A DNA stretch of 64,000 nucleotides, taken from NCBI GenBank assembly GCA_951802195.1, contig OX637630.1, positions 868,001 through 932,000 on the forward strand, in the 5' to 3' direction. The first letter of the stretch is position 1; every line of letters begins with the position of its first letter. Below the pieces are notes generated by a model. That model made no database searches, was not told where the DNA came from, and saw nothing but the letters and a program-made list of their open reading frames with translations. Below are positions 1-13,993 of this stretch, in pieces. Origin of the DNA: Tausonia pullulans. Its lineage: Eukaryota > Basidiomycota > Tremellomycetes > Cystofilobasidiales > Mrakiaceae. The position numbers and the translations under genes are program-made.

Positions 1-562
1 CCCATATGCAAGTAAGCTATAGCGGGGGAATGTACAGAGGCCGTGGACGGTGAACTGCTTGTCGAGACCTGCGAATTCAAGGCAGGGGCACCATCCGGGT
101 CGGTCTGTTAGTAGAGTGCGCTTTATCACTCTGTCAATATCTCCGCCTTATCGATCCGCACCAGAGATAGGGCTCCAAATCTGGGTCTGGAGGACGAGTC
201 CTCCCTGAATAGCGGACGAGCATGCAGCGTCAGCAAGGAAACAGATTCGGGAGAGCGGTCTTGAATCCCGCCCGATAAATGCTCTCTTTATCCCTATCGG
301 CTAGCGCCGAAAGTCGAGATGACCGGTTCCCCGATTCCAGCTTCACACGTCTTCCATTTCACGCCGAGAGACCGTCTGCACTCACCGGGTTGATAGAGCA
401 GCACTTGAGCTCGTCCTTGATCGCCGGGGCCGTCTTGTTGTTCGTGCAAGAGAGGGGGAGCCACTCGGTCGCCTTGCATTGGGGGAAGGACGCCGCGTAC
501 GGGTTGCGGATAGCGAGGGCCGCCGAGGGGATGAGGGCAGCAGCAGCGAGGAGACCGAGCAT
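1..562 (-). CDS. Secreted ribonuclease T2 (5' part, cut by window edge)
   Basis: An RNase T2 that would cleave single-stranded RNA outside the cell or in the vacuole. Exons seen are 386-562, 162-204 and 36-104; a further intron runs off the left edge. The ATG at 562 opens a hydrophobic signal peptide (MLGLLAAAALIPSAALA). Next come the family's N-terminal cysteines (PLSCTNN, KCCSINP), then GGLVLQTQIW, and then the first catalytic motif FTVHGL. The Trp that should follow is split by the third intron after its first T. The catalytic His of this motif is visible; the second active-site motif lies outside the window. Phases agree across all three exons. Identity rests on these motifs in the correct order. 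Confidence 0.85.
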
Positions 563-1049
563 GTTTTTACTGAGAGGAGAAGGTGGAGGTTGTGGTTGAA
601 GAGAAAAAGACTGTAGAAATCCCTGAGGAGGAGAAAGGGACGAAAGAGCCGGAGACTTGTCTCGTCGTTCGGAGGAGATCGCACGTTGGACGGCCGCCCA
701 TCGCCAGAACGCACACGTTGAGCTAGGGACCACGTGGACGAATCTCGCCCCGGGAGCCTGTGTGCTCTTCCCCCTTCCCTCTTGGTCCTATTATATCTGA
801 CCTTGCTCGAGCTCGCTCCACGGGATGCGGAACTTTTCCGGCTGAGAGTCACGCGCTCATCTCAATCTCAAGGGCAGGGACAGCATGGACAAGTGCGATC
901 AAGACGCCGTCGCCGTTTGACTGACACGCTTAAGCGAATAGCAATCGCAGCAACGTGGTACTCGTCATGTCATCAAATGAACTCCATGATCCTCCCTCCC
1001 CTTTCCCCCCACCAGCACTGGTCGGTAACAGTTGGGAGGCAAGATACTC
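563..1049. other. Intergenic, upstream of RNase T2 and downstream of MED14
   Basis: 487 bp between two minus-strand genes. It must hold the RNase T2 promoter and the MED14 3' end. I see no convincing coding exon, repeat or RNA gene; the short open frames here lack splice context or any recognisable motif. Confidence 0.5.
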
Positions 1050-4000
1050 CTACTCCGCCTCCATCTCCTCCTTCTTCCCCGGTGAACTGAGCGCAGCGAC
1101 TATCTCCCTATTCAAAGTCGCCAGCACCTGGCCGATAAAGCCCGCCTCGCACAGAAGGCCCTCTTCGCCTAGACTCATCACAGGGGGCAGCTCAGCAGCC
1201 ATACCTTGCCGCTCCTCTTCGCTTTCGCCCTCGTCGACCCTCCCGGCTCCTCGTCCCTCGTCAATCTCCATGGCACTGCTGCCGCCGCCCACAGCGCTCC
1301 GGCGAACCGCGTCGCGCGCTCGGTCAAAGAGCGCAGCGCATCCCCCTGGGATAGGTTCAAACCGCACGCGCCGATCCGCAGGCGCCGCTGCTAGTGGTGG
1401 CAGGAGTTGGTGATGGCTTAACCCAGGCGGTGGAGGCATGGGCGACATCGGGGCGAGAACCGTCGCAGCATCTTGGATGAGGTATTTTGGGCTAGTTGAT
1501 GGCGAGGAGAGAGCAAGCGTGTAGACGAGGCCAACCCTAGAGAGGCAATACTTTCAGTACATAGTTCAGCTAAGGCCATCGTTTTCGGTACAAACCTGTG
1601 CCGAGGGGCTTCGTAGATGAAGCAGAAGCATGAGATCGACCTCTGCCACAGGTTGATCGAGACGGGTGCCGTCGGAGCCTCGAGTGTCAACGTCGCTTGA
1701 ATGAGCGGGAGCGTCGATCGCAGCAGCTGGATAGCGTCCAACAGGCTGCCACCTTGGTCTGACGTGTTGAGGAGCTCCCGGAAGAGCGAAGTCATGCGCG
1801 TGTGCGGGTTCTCCGTCGGTCCCGGAGCAGCTGGATCTGAGTCAACGACGCCAAAGGAGACGTCGTATGACCCGGGCGAGTGCGAGCCGGCGACTTCGGG
1901 CTTCCAGCCAATGGAGCAGACGAGGCCCGGCGCGTACAGGAATGTGACGGTCTGAAGATCGAAGTACGTCATCTGAAGGCCCGGGTCCTTGAGGCGGTTG
2001 ACTGCACGCGAAGCAGCGATGGTCAAAAGACGAGCTAGACGTGCAAGTGACCGACGACTCACTCTCATTCGCAATGATAGCGATCTTGCCAACCCTCCCA
2101 AACTCGCGCTTGAGCGCCTCGACGCAGCCCTCGATGTCCTCAGTCGCAAAGCTCACAACGGAGCTTACGGCATCATACGACATTCCCCCGGAGGCGATTG
2201 CGCCTGCATTATTTTTGTTCTCTTCCGCTACCCTTTGGCCTTCTCTTGCACCTGCACCTGCACCTGCGCCTACTGCATGGTCACCGCCGCTGCCACCTCG
2301 CGTCGCTAACGTAGGCTGCCGCCTCAGTTTGACGCTCGCGACGACTTCGCATCGACCTTCCCACCACCCGCGAATGCGCAGCCGGACATTTTGGTGTGCG
2401 ATTTCCACCGCGGCCGGGACGGCTCGGAGGAGGTCCCGTGCTGAGACGGAGATACAGGGGATCGTGAGGCTGTCTGGCGTGGCCGTCATTGTCGGCGAGA
2501 AAGGGAAAGCCCGATCCTTGCCCTTAGCGGCAGCCGAGGCCGTAGACGACTGTTGTTGTAGCATGTCGTCGAGAAGGTTGAGCGTCGACGTGATCGAGGC
2601 TGACACCGTCGCTGCCGCTGATGGCTCAGTAGGGGAGACGAGCGAGAAGGGGATCCGCTTCCGCTTAAGCTGCTCCTCGATCTTGTGAACCGCAACGCGA
2701 GCAAGCGCATACGCGTGGAGCTCGCGAAGGTCGTCGACCTCGACGTGGAATCGCCCCTTCTTCCCCGTCATCCCAGCCGTCGTCTTCAGCGTGGCCATCG
2801 AGGACGGCGTTCCATCCCACTTGCGTTTCAATCCCAGCGCCGACGAAGACGAAGACGACAACATGGCCTCGCCACCGCCACCCCTGATGATGCGAGCCTC
2901 GTCGAGCCAGCCGACCTGCTCGATTTCGGTCCACCGCATCCCGGTAACGATGGTCTGTCGTACCGAAATAAGCGCGTAACGGACAACGGCCCCCGAGAGG
3001 AGGACGACAAAGAAACGGTCCGGGAAGCCCGGGAGCGAGACAAAGAGGTGATTGTGGTGCGGTCCAAGCTTGTACAGCTGCTCCGACTTGAAGGGCAGTC
3101 GACGAGTGACGTTGAGCCCCAAGTAGAGCAGCTTCTGCTCGAGCGAGTCGGCGACAACAGCAAACTTGAGTCGGACAAGGATCTCGTCGAGGTCTCGGAG
3201 TTGGGCGTTGATTGCTCTGTCGGCGCCAACCATCCGTTGGGCTTCTTCCCCCGTTCGGACCATCTCGCCTTCCTCGCGAAGCGTCACCCGGCCAGATCGG
3301 ACGTCCACTGCGACTGCGGACCACTGCTCTCCGTGCATCCGGACGCGGACCACGCCACCGCTACCTCCTCCCACGTCAGTCTTCTCCTCCAGAGCAAGCG
3401 CCACATCGCCCGCAGCGATATCGAATGCCAGCGCAACCCTTGGGTTCGCCAGCAGCCGCTTGTGCAGCGCGTGGAGCAGCGCCCTCGAGTGCTTCTCCAA
3501 CGCCCGATAGAGCAAGCCCTCGAGGTCGAGCGACGCCGGATCAAAGACGAGACTTTCTTTGGAGGAGCTGACGCCATGCTCGCTGAGGTCGATGCCTTCG
3601 GACCAGGCACGGTCGGCTTCCCAGACGACTTCGATGGAGGTCTCGAGGACGCGATCGCTCACGCGCGATTTAGGAGTGGGTGCAACGTTGGAGAAGGAGG
3701 AAAACGGGGAGGAAGTCTTGACGCGGCCTTCGATCTCGTTCAGGACGCGGTTGAGCGTAGACGACGAAGACTCTGGGGTAGCGGCTGCCGAGGGAGACGT
3801 TTCGGTGAGGGAAACAGTGAGCGTCCCGCCGAAGATGAAGGAAGCTGGAGGGGCCGGCCCGCTAGTGGGCTGATTGCTTGGTCGAGCCATCGGTCGCATG
3901 CGTCTATGGAAGGTGCCACCTGTCAAACTCATTGACCCAGAGCCAAGAGGCAGCAGAAGAGACTCACCGCCAGTACGAGATCTTGAAGCTCTTGCGGTCC

Positions 4001-6013
4001 TTGGCCATGGCCAGGTCAAAGGTGTTTGCCCATCCTAGGGCGCGAATCCGCTGCGCCTGCTGGAACAAGATCTCGAGCTGGTACGTGAGACTGAGGCTCT
4101 CTGTGGCCGGCCGGGTAGACAGGGTGTCAGCGCTGACAAGGGTAAAAGCGAGAGAGGGAGAGAATGAGTCCAGAGACGAACGAAGCAAATTAAACACCCG
4201 GACGAGTGGGGCATCCACGACTGTCTCTGCCGGCTTGACCGTAGCATTATTGTCGGCGTTGACGCCGTCAATGGCCAGCTTGCACCTGACGACATCGAGT
4301 ATCTCCGCGGGTGACTCGGCAAACGTCTGCACTGGTTCAATAGAGGCGGCAGCAGCAGCGGTAACAGGCGTCCCGCTGACGGCCGGCCTGTCATCGCTGC
4401 CTTCTCCAGCAGTTGCGCCAGCAGTACCAGTTGTACCGGTGGCTGGCAGTGGCGGGTCTGGTAAAGGAAGCGGAGCGAGCAGTCGGTTCGCGACGTCGGC
4501 GATGGCGTTAAACGTGTCTTTTGTTGGTCGCCGGGGAAAGTCTAGACGTAAGAGGTCTCGTCAAAGCCTGCCTTTGCACGAACACGACGACGAGCGAGCT
4601 CAAGACTCACCCGACCCGACATCCTCCAGCTCTGATCGCCCACCGACACCAAAAAGGAATTCGACGTCGACGAGGTACCAGAGACCTCCCTCGCGGCCCG
4701 AAGCAGCCTTCCATTGGCGGACGTCTTCCGAGTCGTCTTCGTCCGCAGGCTGGGCACCGGTGAGCGAGAACGCTGCCCGGAAGAGGTTCGGCGCGGTGAA
4801 GTAGGCTCGACCGTCCGCTGCAAGGTGCCATCGTCCATCAGTACACGGAACTTCTCGATCGATCTATGAAATCGGCGCTGATAGACTGACCTATCCGATA
4901 CGAAGCCATCTGCATTGGCACCACCTCCTTGGCCCTCAGCCGATACTCGAGCACGCCGTTGAGCTCGTGGAGCACGTCGAGTAGCTTCCGATCCGTGAGC
5001 TTGGGCTCCACCTCAAAGTCCGTCTTTCATGCGAGGCCAGCGTCAACACTGTATGTGTGTGGAGCAAGGCGGCGACAACGCGTCGTCGGCTAGAACGACG
5101 ACGCGCGCGCCCGCTCCGCTTCACACGTACCTGAAAGCGCCGGGGGAGCCGCTCGTAAGTCCCCGTTGAGAGGACGGAGAGCGCAGTCAGCAGGTCCGGG
5201 TTCCGAAGTCTGTGATGGATGAAGGAAGGGAAGATGTTGGACACGATATGATCGGCTTCGGAGGAGGAATCTCTAGGGCCAAGACGTCACCATCGAACTG
5301 ACCTCGTCTGGGTCAGACCTTGTCGAACGGCGGTGAGCTCTTCGACGCCAAGGTCAAACTGAGCGTTCTGCGCGTCGAGGAACGTGATGATGTTCTGCGG
5401 TGGAGGAAGATGCAATCAGCGATCTCGGTCTTGCTCTCACTCAATTGGGCCGAAGGCGTCAAGGCGGCGGGAACCGCAACCTCGCGGTCTCGCGGTCTCG
5501 GTTTGATCGACCCTTCGAGAACGACCCGATGTCGCGTCACGTTCCCCTCTCTCCCTTTCTCCCTAGATAGCAGATAAATCCACCCACCATACACTTTTCG
5601 ACACCCTGGGACTCTGAGCTCCACCGGACAACCGCAAGCAGCTTGACGACCTGCCTCCGAGCCCACGCCGCGAACTGGAAGACCTCGCGCGCGCGAACCG
5701 ACTCGTGCAAGCCCGGGAGGACCTCGCCGAGCTCGCCAAGCCGGATGAAGACGTCTCGAACGACGGCGTCGACGACCTCGGCGAGCGGCGGGAGGTCCTG
5801 TGAGACGAGGTCCGGCAGCTCGCCGAGAAGCGCGAGATCAGCCGGCGGGTACTCTGGGGCGTAGACAGGCGGCGAAGGGTAGTTGTTCGGCGAGGGCTTG
5901 CCAACAACGGCGGCAGAGGCTGTTGGCGAGGGCGCGGATGAAGGGAGGGAGATCTTGAGCTTGATCCGGGGCTGGTGGCCCTCTGTCGAAGGCGGCGTCG
6001 GGGACTGCATCAT
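1050..6013 (-). CDS. MED14: Mediator complex subunit 14 (Med14/Rgr1)
   Basis: The backbone subunit of the Mediator complex, joining middle and tail modules and contacting RNA polymerase II in the nucleus. Nine exons (5588-6013, 5303-5394, 5131-5209, 4891-5023, 4611-4850, 3968-4541, 2063-3903, 1596-2034, 1050-1536) give 1436 residues with phases closing exactly. The N-terminal Med14 domain (about residues 75-300) carries family signatures: NIITFLDAQNAQF, RLRNPDLLTAL, LSTGTYERLPRRFQ, YRIVPCTDGR and RAYFTAPNLF. Later, ILFQQAQRIRALGW matches the conserved mid-region. The C-terminal half has several low-complexity stretches (Ser runs; a GA/GAR repeat near 2248). The last exon has no obvious motif and is supported only by phase. 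It is divergent from TFIIS with 285 bp between the start codons. Confidence 0.93.
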
Positions 6014-6298
6014 TGCGCTTGGGCGGCGGCCGAGGCTGCTAGCGAGCTAGGGGTGGCGGAACCCGCCGGCCGGACCGGGGATGGAGCGGCTGAGGTGAGA
6101 CAGTAAGGAGGGGGATGAGCCGGCGGACGGGTGAGGGGGAAGAGAGGGTGGGAGGGGAATGTTGAGTCCGATGGTATGTGGGCGGCGGGTGGTGGTTGGG
6201 CGAGTCTCGAGTCGGCGCGAGGAATCCCAAGAGGGAATGGTGCTTCACTCGTTGCCTCCCAACGACCATCATCCCATCCCATCCATCCACCAAGAGTC
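6014..6298. promoter_or_regulatory. Bidirectional promoter region, MED14 / TFIIS
   Basis: 285 bp separate the start codons of two Pol II transcription factors read in opposite directions. The segment is GC-rich with no clear TATA box. It becomes CT/CA-rich (cccatcccatccatccacc) just before the TFIIS start, as in many fungal leaders. Shared control is an inference from the arrangement. Confidence 0.5.
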
Positions 6299-8146
6299 AT
6301 GAGTACAGCAGCAGATGTCAAGGCGATCGTGGCCAAGCTCAACGACTCAGTCGCCAGCAACGACACGGATGTGAGCCACCCCCAACCGGCTGATTAACTC
6401 CAACACGTCGCTAACCCCTGGTGTCACCTTGCCTGCCTTTGCGTTGCCTCGTCTCGCCGTTTAGGCGGCCATTGTGAGCCTCAAGAAGCTCAGAGATGAC
6501 ACGAAGGCCACTGAGGAGCTGCTAAGGGTGCGTCCGCCTTTCTGACACGGCCGTTGTTGCGTCGTTGTGTTCGTCCGGCTCGCCCTTTGCTGGCTGCAGG
6601 CCGAAAGTCGACAGTGAGGCGTTTCCTTGAGCTTGAATGGGCTTTATGTCAAGGAACGGAGGCTCCAAAGTCTGCTCCAGGTTGCAGAAGAGAGGATATG
6701 AAGGGGGCCGAGAAACGGCCTTTCCTCCTTCCGGCGCGTCCTCGTCGCGTCTGACCCCGATTCGTCGTCACCTTGAATTCGCGTGCCGTCCATATTTTGG
6801 CTACGTCTCGCCTGAGGTCCTTCAAGGGCCATCCTGTACTTGAGGCACTGATTTTGTTCCACTGATTTTAATCATGCCTCTAAAGGAAACACGCGCGGGA
6901 GTCGCCGTCGGAAAGCTCCGGACCCACGCCTCGACGTGCGTGCATTACCCTACCGAGGAGGGAGAGGCGAGGCGCCACAGGCACTAATGATAATCCTGCA
7001 CTCCTACTAGTGAGATTGCCTCGCTCGCTAAGGCCATCGTCAAAGTCTGGAAGGAGGTCGTCGAGGAGAGCAAGAAGCGCAAGGCCTCGGACGACGGCGC
7101 ACCTTCTGGGTCGTCCAAGAAGCGGTCAAAGGGGGAGAAGAGTGAACTGAGTAGCGCTAGTGGGTCCCAACGGGCCTCCCTATGTGTACATGTGCAGTCA
7201 TTATCTGACATATTTTCTCTTATCTCCAGCTGGCTCCCCCGCCGGATCACCAGCTGGACGCGCCGTTGCGTCGCTCCCTTCGTCGTCCAAGCTCGCCTTG
7301 ACGTCCTCCTCCTTTGCGTCCATCATCGAGCCCTACCCGGAAAAGCCGAGAACCTTTAAGGGCGACAAGCCCGCTGCGCCGGGGCTTGGCGACGATGTTC
7401 GCGACAAGTGCATCGAGCTGGTTTACGACGCGCTCGCGGGGGATTCCAACGTTTGTAAGTGGGTTTCCATCATCGCAATCGTTGATCCTGGCTGAACCAC
7501 TTCGCAGCCAAAGACATTCTGTTGGAGAAGTCCAAGTCTGTTGAAAAAGGCTTCTTCCTCGTATGCGAGAGCAAGACGGACAACTCGTACCGCCAGAGTG
7601 CGTTCCCTCGCATCCTTGCTCTTTCTTTCATATCGTTAGCCCCACTGAGTCCGCCTTTCCACAGAAATGCGCGGCATCTGTCTCAATCTCAAGGACAAGG
7701 CCAATCCAGGGCTTCGAGACCAAGTCGTCCGAGGCGAGCTCCCAGGCTCCCAACTCGCCAAGATGTCCAAGGAGGACCTCGCCTCCTCCTCACTCCAGGC
7801 GCTCAACAAGAAACTCGACACAGAAAACCTCTTCAACTCGCGGGCGGCCGACCAGATCGCCGCGGAGACAGATCAGTTCAAGTGCGGCAAGTGCGCGCTT
7901 CGGCGAACGACGTACTACCAGATGCAGACGAGATCGGCAGATGAGCCGATGACGACTTTCGTGACGTATGTTGTGTGATCGTTGGGGAGTGAGAGAGAGA
8001 TGAAAGGGGAATGACTGACGCGTGAGAGGGTTGTCCGTCCTTCTTCTACAGATGCTTGAACTGCAATAACAGGTGGAAGGTGAGCATATCTTCTTTCTCT
8101 TCACAGCCTCACCCCTATGCTAACAAGTTTCCCGCAGTTCTCATAG
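6299..8146 (+). CDS. DST1: Transcription elongation factor TFIIS
   Basis: TFIIS rescues arrested RNA polymerase II by stimulating its RNA-cleavage activity. Nine exons (6299-6370, 6465-6527, 6886-6935, 7011-7159, 7230-7454, 7508-7597, 7665-7965, 8052-8079, 8138-8146) encode 328 residues. Residues 1 to about 85 form the LW domain (ETRAGVAVGKLR, then EIASLAKAIVKVWK). The central Pol II-binding domain includes KMRGICLNLKDKANPGLR. The C-terminal zinc ribbon shows CGKC, the catalytic acidic loop RSADEPMTTFVT, and CLNCNNRWKFS at the very end. The final coding exon is only 9 nt (Phe-Ser-stop). Intron 2 is long (358 nt) for this genome. Confidence 0.95.
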
Positions 8147-8474
8147 AGGTCAAATCATGGTGGTTTGGAGCAGCGCGGAGCTGAGAGTAAGACTTGAGCG
8201 AGGGGACAGGCACGGGACGACACGTCGGGATACGAGCGAGATGATGAAATTGCACGGTTTCACTTTCCCTCTATCTGCCTCTTTCTCGGAAAACCCTACA
8301 AGTTTTGGCGAGAGAGAATGTTTATCCTCTTGACGACAAGGTCGCCCAGACCTCGCCATGTAGGCGACGGAGGGACCAGACGCGGACCGGCGCGACTCTC
8401 ATCCTCACCCTCTAATTCCCAACGACCGCCAACTCTCCCTCTATTCCCTTCGCCCTCTCTTTTTCCGTGCAACC
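8147..8474. other. Intergenic, TFIIS to uS19m
   Basis: 328 bp between two tandem plus-strand genes. The part next to the uS19m start is pyrimidine-rich (ctctccctctattcccttcg), as expected for a leader. No ORF with splice support and no RNA gene recognised. Confidence 0.45.
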
Positions 8475-11463
<2,989 letters not shown>

Positions 11464-11690
11464 GGAGGGCGAGAGGATAGAGAGATAGAAGGGGTGTGGG
11501 TGGTGGGGAGAGAAGTGCGTTGGTGGTTGTCGAGAACGAAGCACCGACCACTCGCGTCGAAATCTCTCCTGCCTCTGAGGACCGACCCTTGCGAAAACGA
11601 GCCCTCCACGCGGCGCCTTGTCACCTCCGCCTCGCGCCTGCCTAGCCCTCAACCATCTCCAGTCCCCCTCCACCTCCCCCCCTTTCCGCT
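11464..11690. promoter_or_regulatory. Bidirectional promoter region, KRR1 / RAD23
   Basis: 227 bp between opposed start codons. No TATA-like element seen. The RAD23-proximal half is a long CT-rich leader; the KRR1-proximal half is purine-rich on the plus strand, so each gene has a pyrimidine-rich leader on its own sense strand. Confidence 0.5.
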
Positions 11691-13622
11691 ATGGCCCGCA
11701 CGATCACTTTCAAGGATCTCTCGCAGAAGGTTCGAGCCCTCCCTCCCGTCTTCTCGCCCTGTCTTGCGTGTTTGACGTCGCCCTCCTTTCTCCTACCGCT
11801 CTGCCGCTTAGACGTTTACCGTCTCTGTTGAGGACGCCGATAGCGTGAGCCTTTCAATCAAAGTTCACACGCGTCTCTCCATGCTCTGACGCTCCTCCCT
11901 TTTTCTAGATTGCCACCGTGAAGGAGAAGGTCACTGCTCTCGGCAAGCCCGTCAGCAAGCTCATCTACTCGGGTCCGTCCGACCTGTTTCCTTTCCTCCT
12001 CTCTTCCTCCCACCCTGGACCGAGCACTTTTCCTCGAATCTTGCGATTGACACGTCGATGCTGCCATCTTCCAGGTAAGGTCCTCGACGACGCCAAAACT
12101 GTCGGCGAGGTGGACATCAAGGAAAAGGACTTTGTCGTCGTCATGTTCGCCGTACGTCCGGACGCTTCCTTCCATCCTCCTCCCCTTGTCCTTCACCTCT
12201 CGCTGTCCCTCGACTTCAGCTTGCTGGACAAGGCATCTCTTCTTCCGCTCCCTGCTGAATCTTACCGCCCGCCTCGCCTCCTTCATCAGAAGGCCAAGCC
12301 GGCGCCCAAGGCCGCTGAGCCCGCTGCTCCTGCTGCCTCCCCCGCCGCAGCCTCGACCTCCACCCCGGCCACTGACGCTGTTACGCCTGCTGCTGTTCCT
12401 GCGACTGAGGTCCCTGCCGCCGCCGCTGCCTCGACGGATGCCACGATGAGTGACGCTGCTGCAACGTCAGAGCCGGCCTCCTTCACCAACCAAGCCTCGT
12501 TCGGTGCGTGTCTGGCGCGTGCCACTCTTGGACTTCCTGGTCCTCCTTCGCTGACCCGACTACTTTACACAGTCTCCGGTGAGGCCCTTCAATCTGCCAT
12601 CTCTAATATGATGGAGATGGGCTTTGAGAAGGACCAGGTCATGAAGGCCCTCCGGGCGTCGTTCAACAACCCGGACCGGGCGGTCGAGTACCTCATGACT
12701 GTGCGTTCGCTGATGCGTCTTTTCTCACCCCATGCGCCAGCTGACCCTCTGACACGTGTCTTGTAGGGCATCCCGGGAGATCTTGGAGGCGACGACGCTC
12801 CTCCGGCCCCTGCCGGGTCCGCCGATGCTCCATCCACCCCCCCTGCCGCCGCGCCAGTCGCTACTTCTGATGCGTCGTCCGTCCCCGCTGCCCCGGTACC
12901 CGCCGTCTCGGCACCCTCATCTGGTGGACAGCCGGAGAACCTCTTTGCTGCAGCTGCGGCCGCGATGAACTCGGGTCGGGGAGGAGGAGGAGGCGGCGCA
13001 GCTGCGCCGGCAGCTGGCGTTGGAGGAACCGGCGCTGGCATCCCGCCTGATCTTGCCGCCATGGCCAACAATCCCATGTTTGCTCAGCTTCGCCAGGTAT
13101 GCATCATGCATGCTGCTCTTCTCGCCCTGTTGGATCGCTCCGTCATCTGATCCGCATCCGTGCTTTCCTTTCTGCTGGACCCCTAGATGGTCCAACAGAA
13201 CCCAGCACTCATCCAGCCACTCATCCAACAGCTTGCCCAATCGAACCCGGCGCTCGCCCAGCAGCTCGCGGAAAATCCCCAGGCGCTCTACGCGCTTCTC
13301 GGCGGTCTCGGTGGGGACGGAGGCGACGACGAAGAGTGGGAAGGTGCCGACGAACTCATGGGCCAGTTCGGAGGCGAGGGCGACGAGGGTGAGGGAGGAC
13401 ACCAGAACATTGTCTCGGTCACGGAGGAGGAGCGGGGTGCCATTGAGAGGGTGAGTAACAAGCCGCTGATCTCTGACACGAAGACGAAACTGACCCTGAC
13501 TCTCATCTTAGCTCGAGTCGATGGGCTTCGACAGGAATCGGGTGCTCGAGGCTTTCCTCCTCTGCGACCGGAACGAGGAGATGGCCGCCAATTACCTCTT
13601 TGACACGGCCGGTGACGAGTAG
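11691..13622 (+). CDS. RAD23: RAD23-type UBL-UBA proteasome shuttle and repair factor
   Basis: Rad23 carries ubiquitinated cargo to the proteasome and supports Rad4/XPC in nucleotide excision repair. Nine exons (11691-11729, 11812-11844, 11909-11972, 12075-12151, 12290-12503, 12573-12700, 12767-13096, 13187-13450, 13512-13622) encode 419 residues. The order is textbook: an N-terminal UBL ([29 protein letters not shown]) to about residue 72; an Ala/Pro-rich linker; UBA1 about 146-185 ([20 protein letters not shown]); the XPC-binding STI1-like region about 280-340 ([27 protein letters not shown]); and UBA2 about 378-419 ([20 protein letters not shown]). All phases close. The linkers are Gly/Ala-rich as usual. 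Confidence 0.96.
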
Positions 13623-13993
13623 CTGTCTTCCTATTTCCCCCTTTGTCTTTCGTTTCCTTCGCGCTTGTCTGCGTCGCTCTCTTTCCTTCGCAACTCCCCC
13701 TCTTCACCCCCGCACGCACGCTGTTTATAATGAATGTCCATCACGCAGCGCAGAGCAGAGAAAGGGCGGAAGATAGATGAATGCGTCGGCGGCCTCCTTA
13801 TTTAATCGGTCGACGCGTCGGGGCGAAGGAGCTGGAAAAGGAGGGACCTCTGTCCTCGCTGACAACCATCGTTCTCCACCCACTCCCCACCTCCGTCCGA
13901 GAGCTCTCGCCCTCCACCTGTCCACCCACATCCAACCTTCTCTCTCTTTTCCACTCAGTCCTTCCCCTGTCAGGGCAGACCGAGTCCCGTGCG
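13623..13993. other. Intergenic, RAD23 to SANT-domain gene
   Basis: 371 bp between tandem genes. It holds the RAD23 3' end (AT-rich ttataatgaatg near 13725 could be a polyadenylation element) and the leader of the next gene. An open frame runs through the second part in phase with the ATG chosen at 13994. An upstream start is therefore formally possible, but the residues it adds show no motif. Confidence 0.4.

Noticed and set aside
2685-3935. 416-codon open frame on the plus strand
   Set aside because: It is antisense to the largest MED14 exon; MED14 has clear motifs and closing splice phases, and the antisense product is Arg/Glu-rich shadow sequence.
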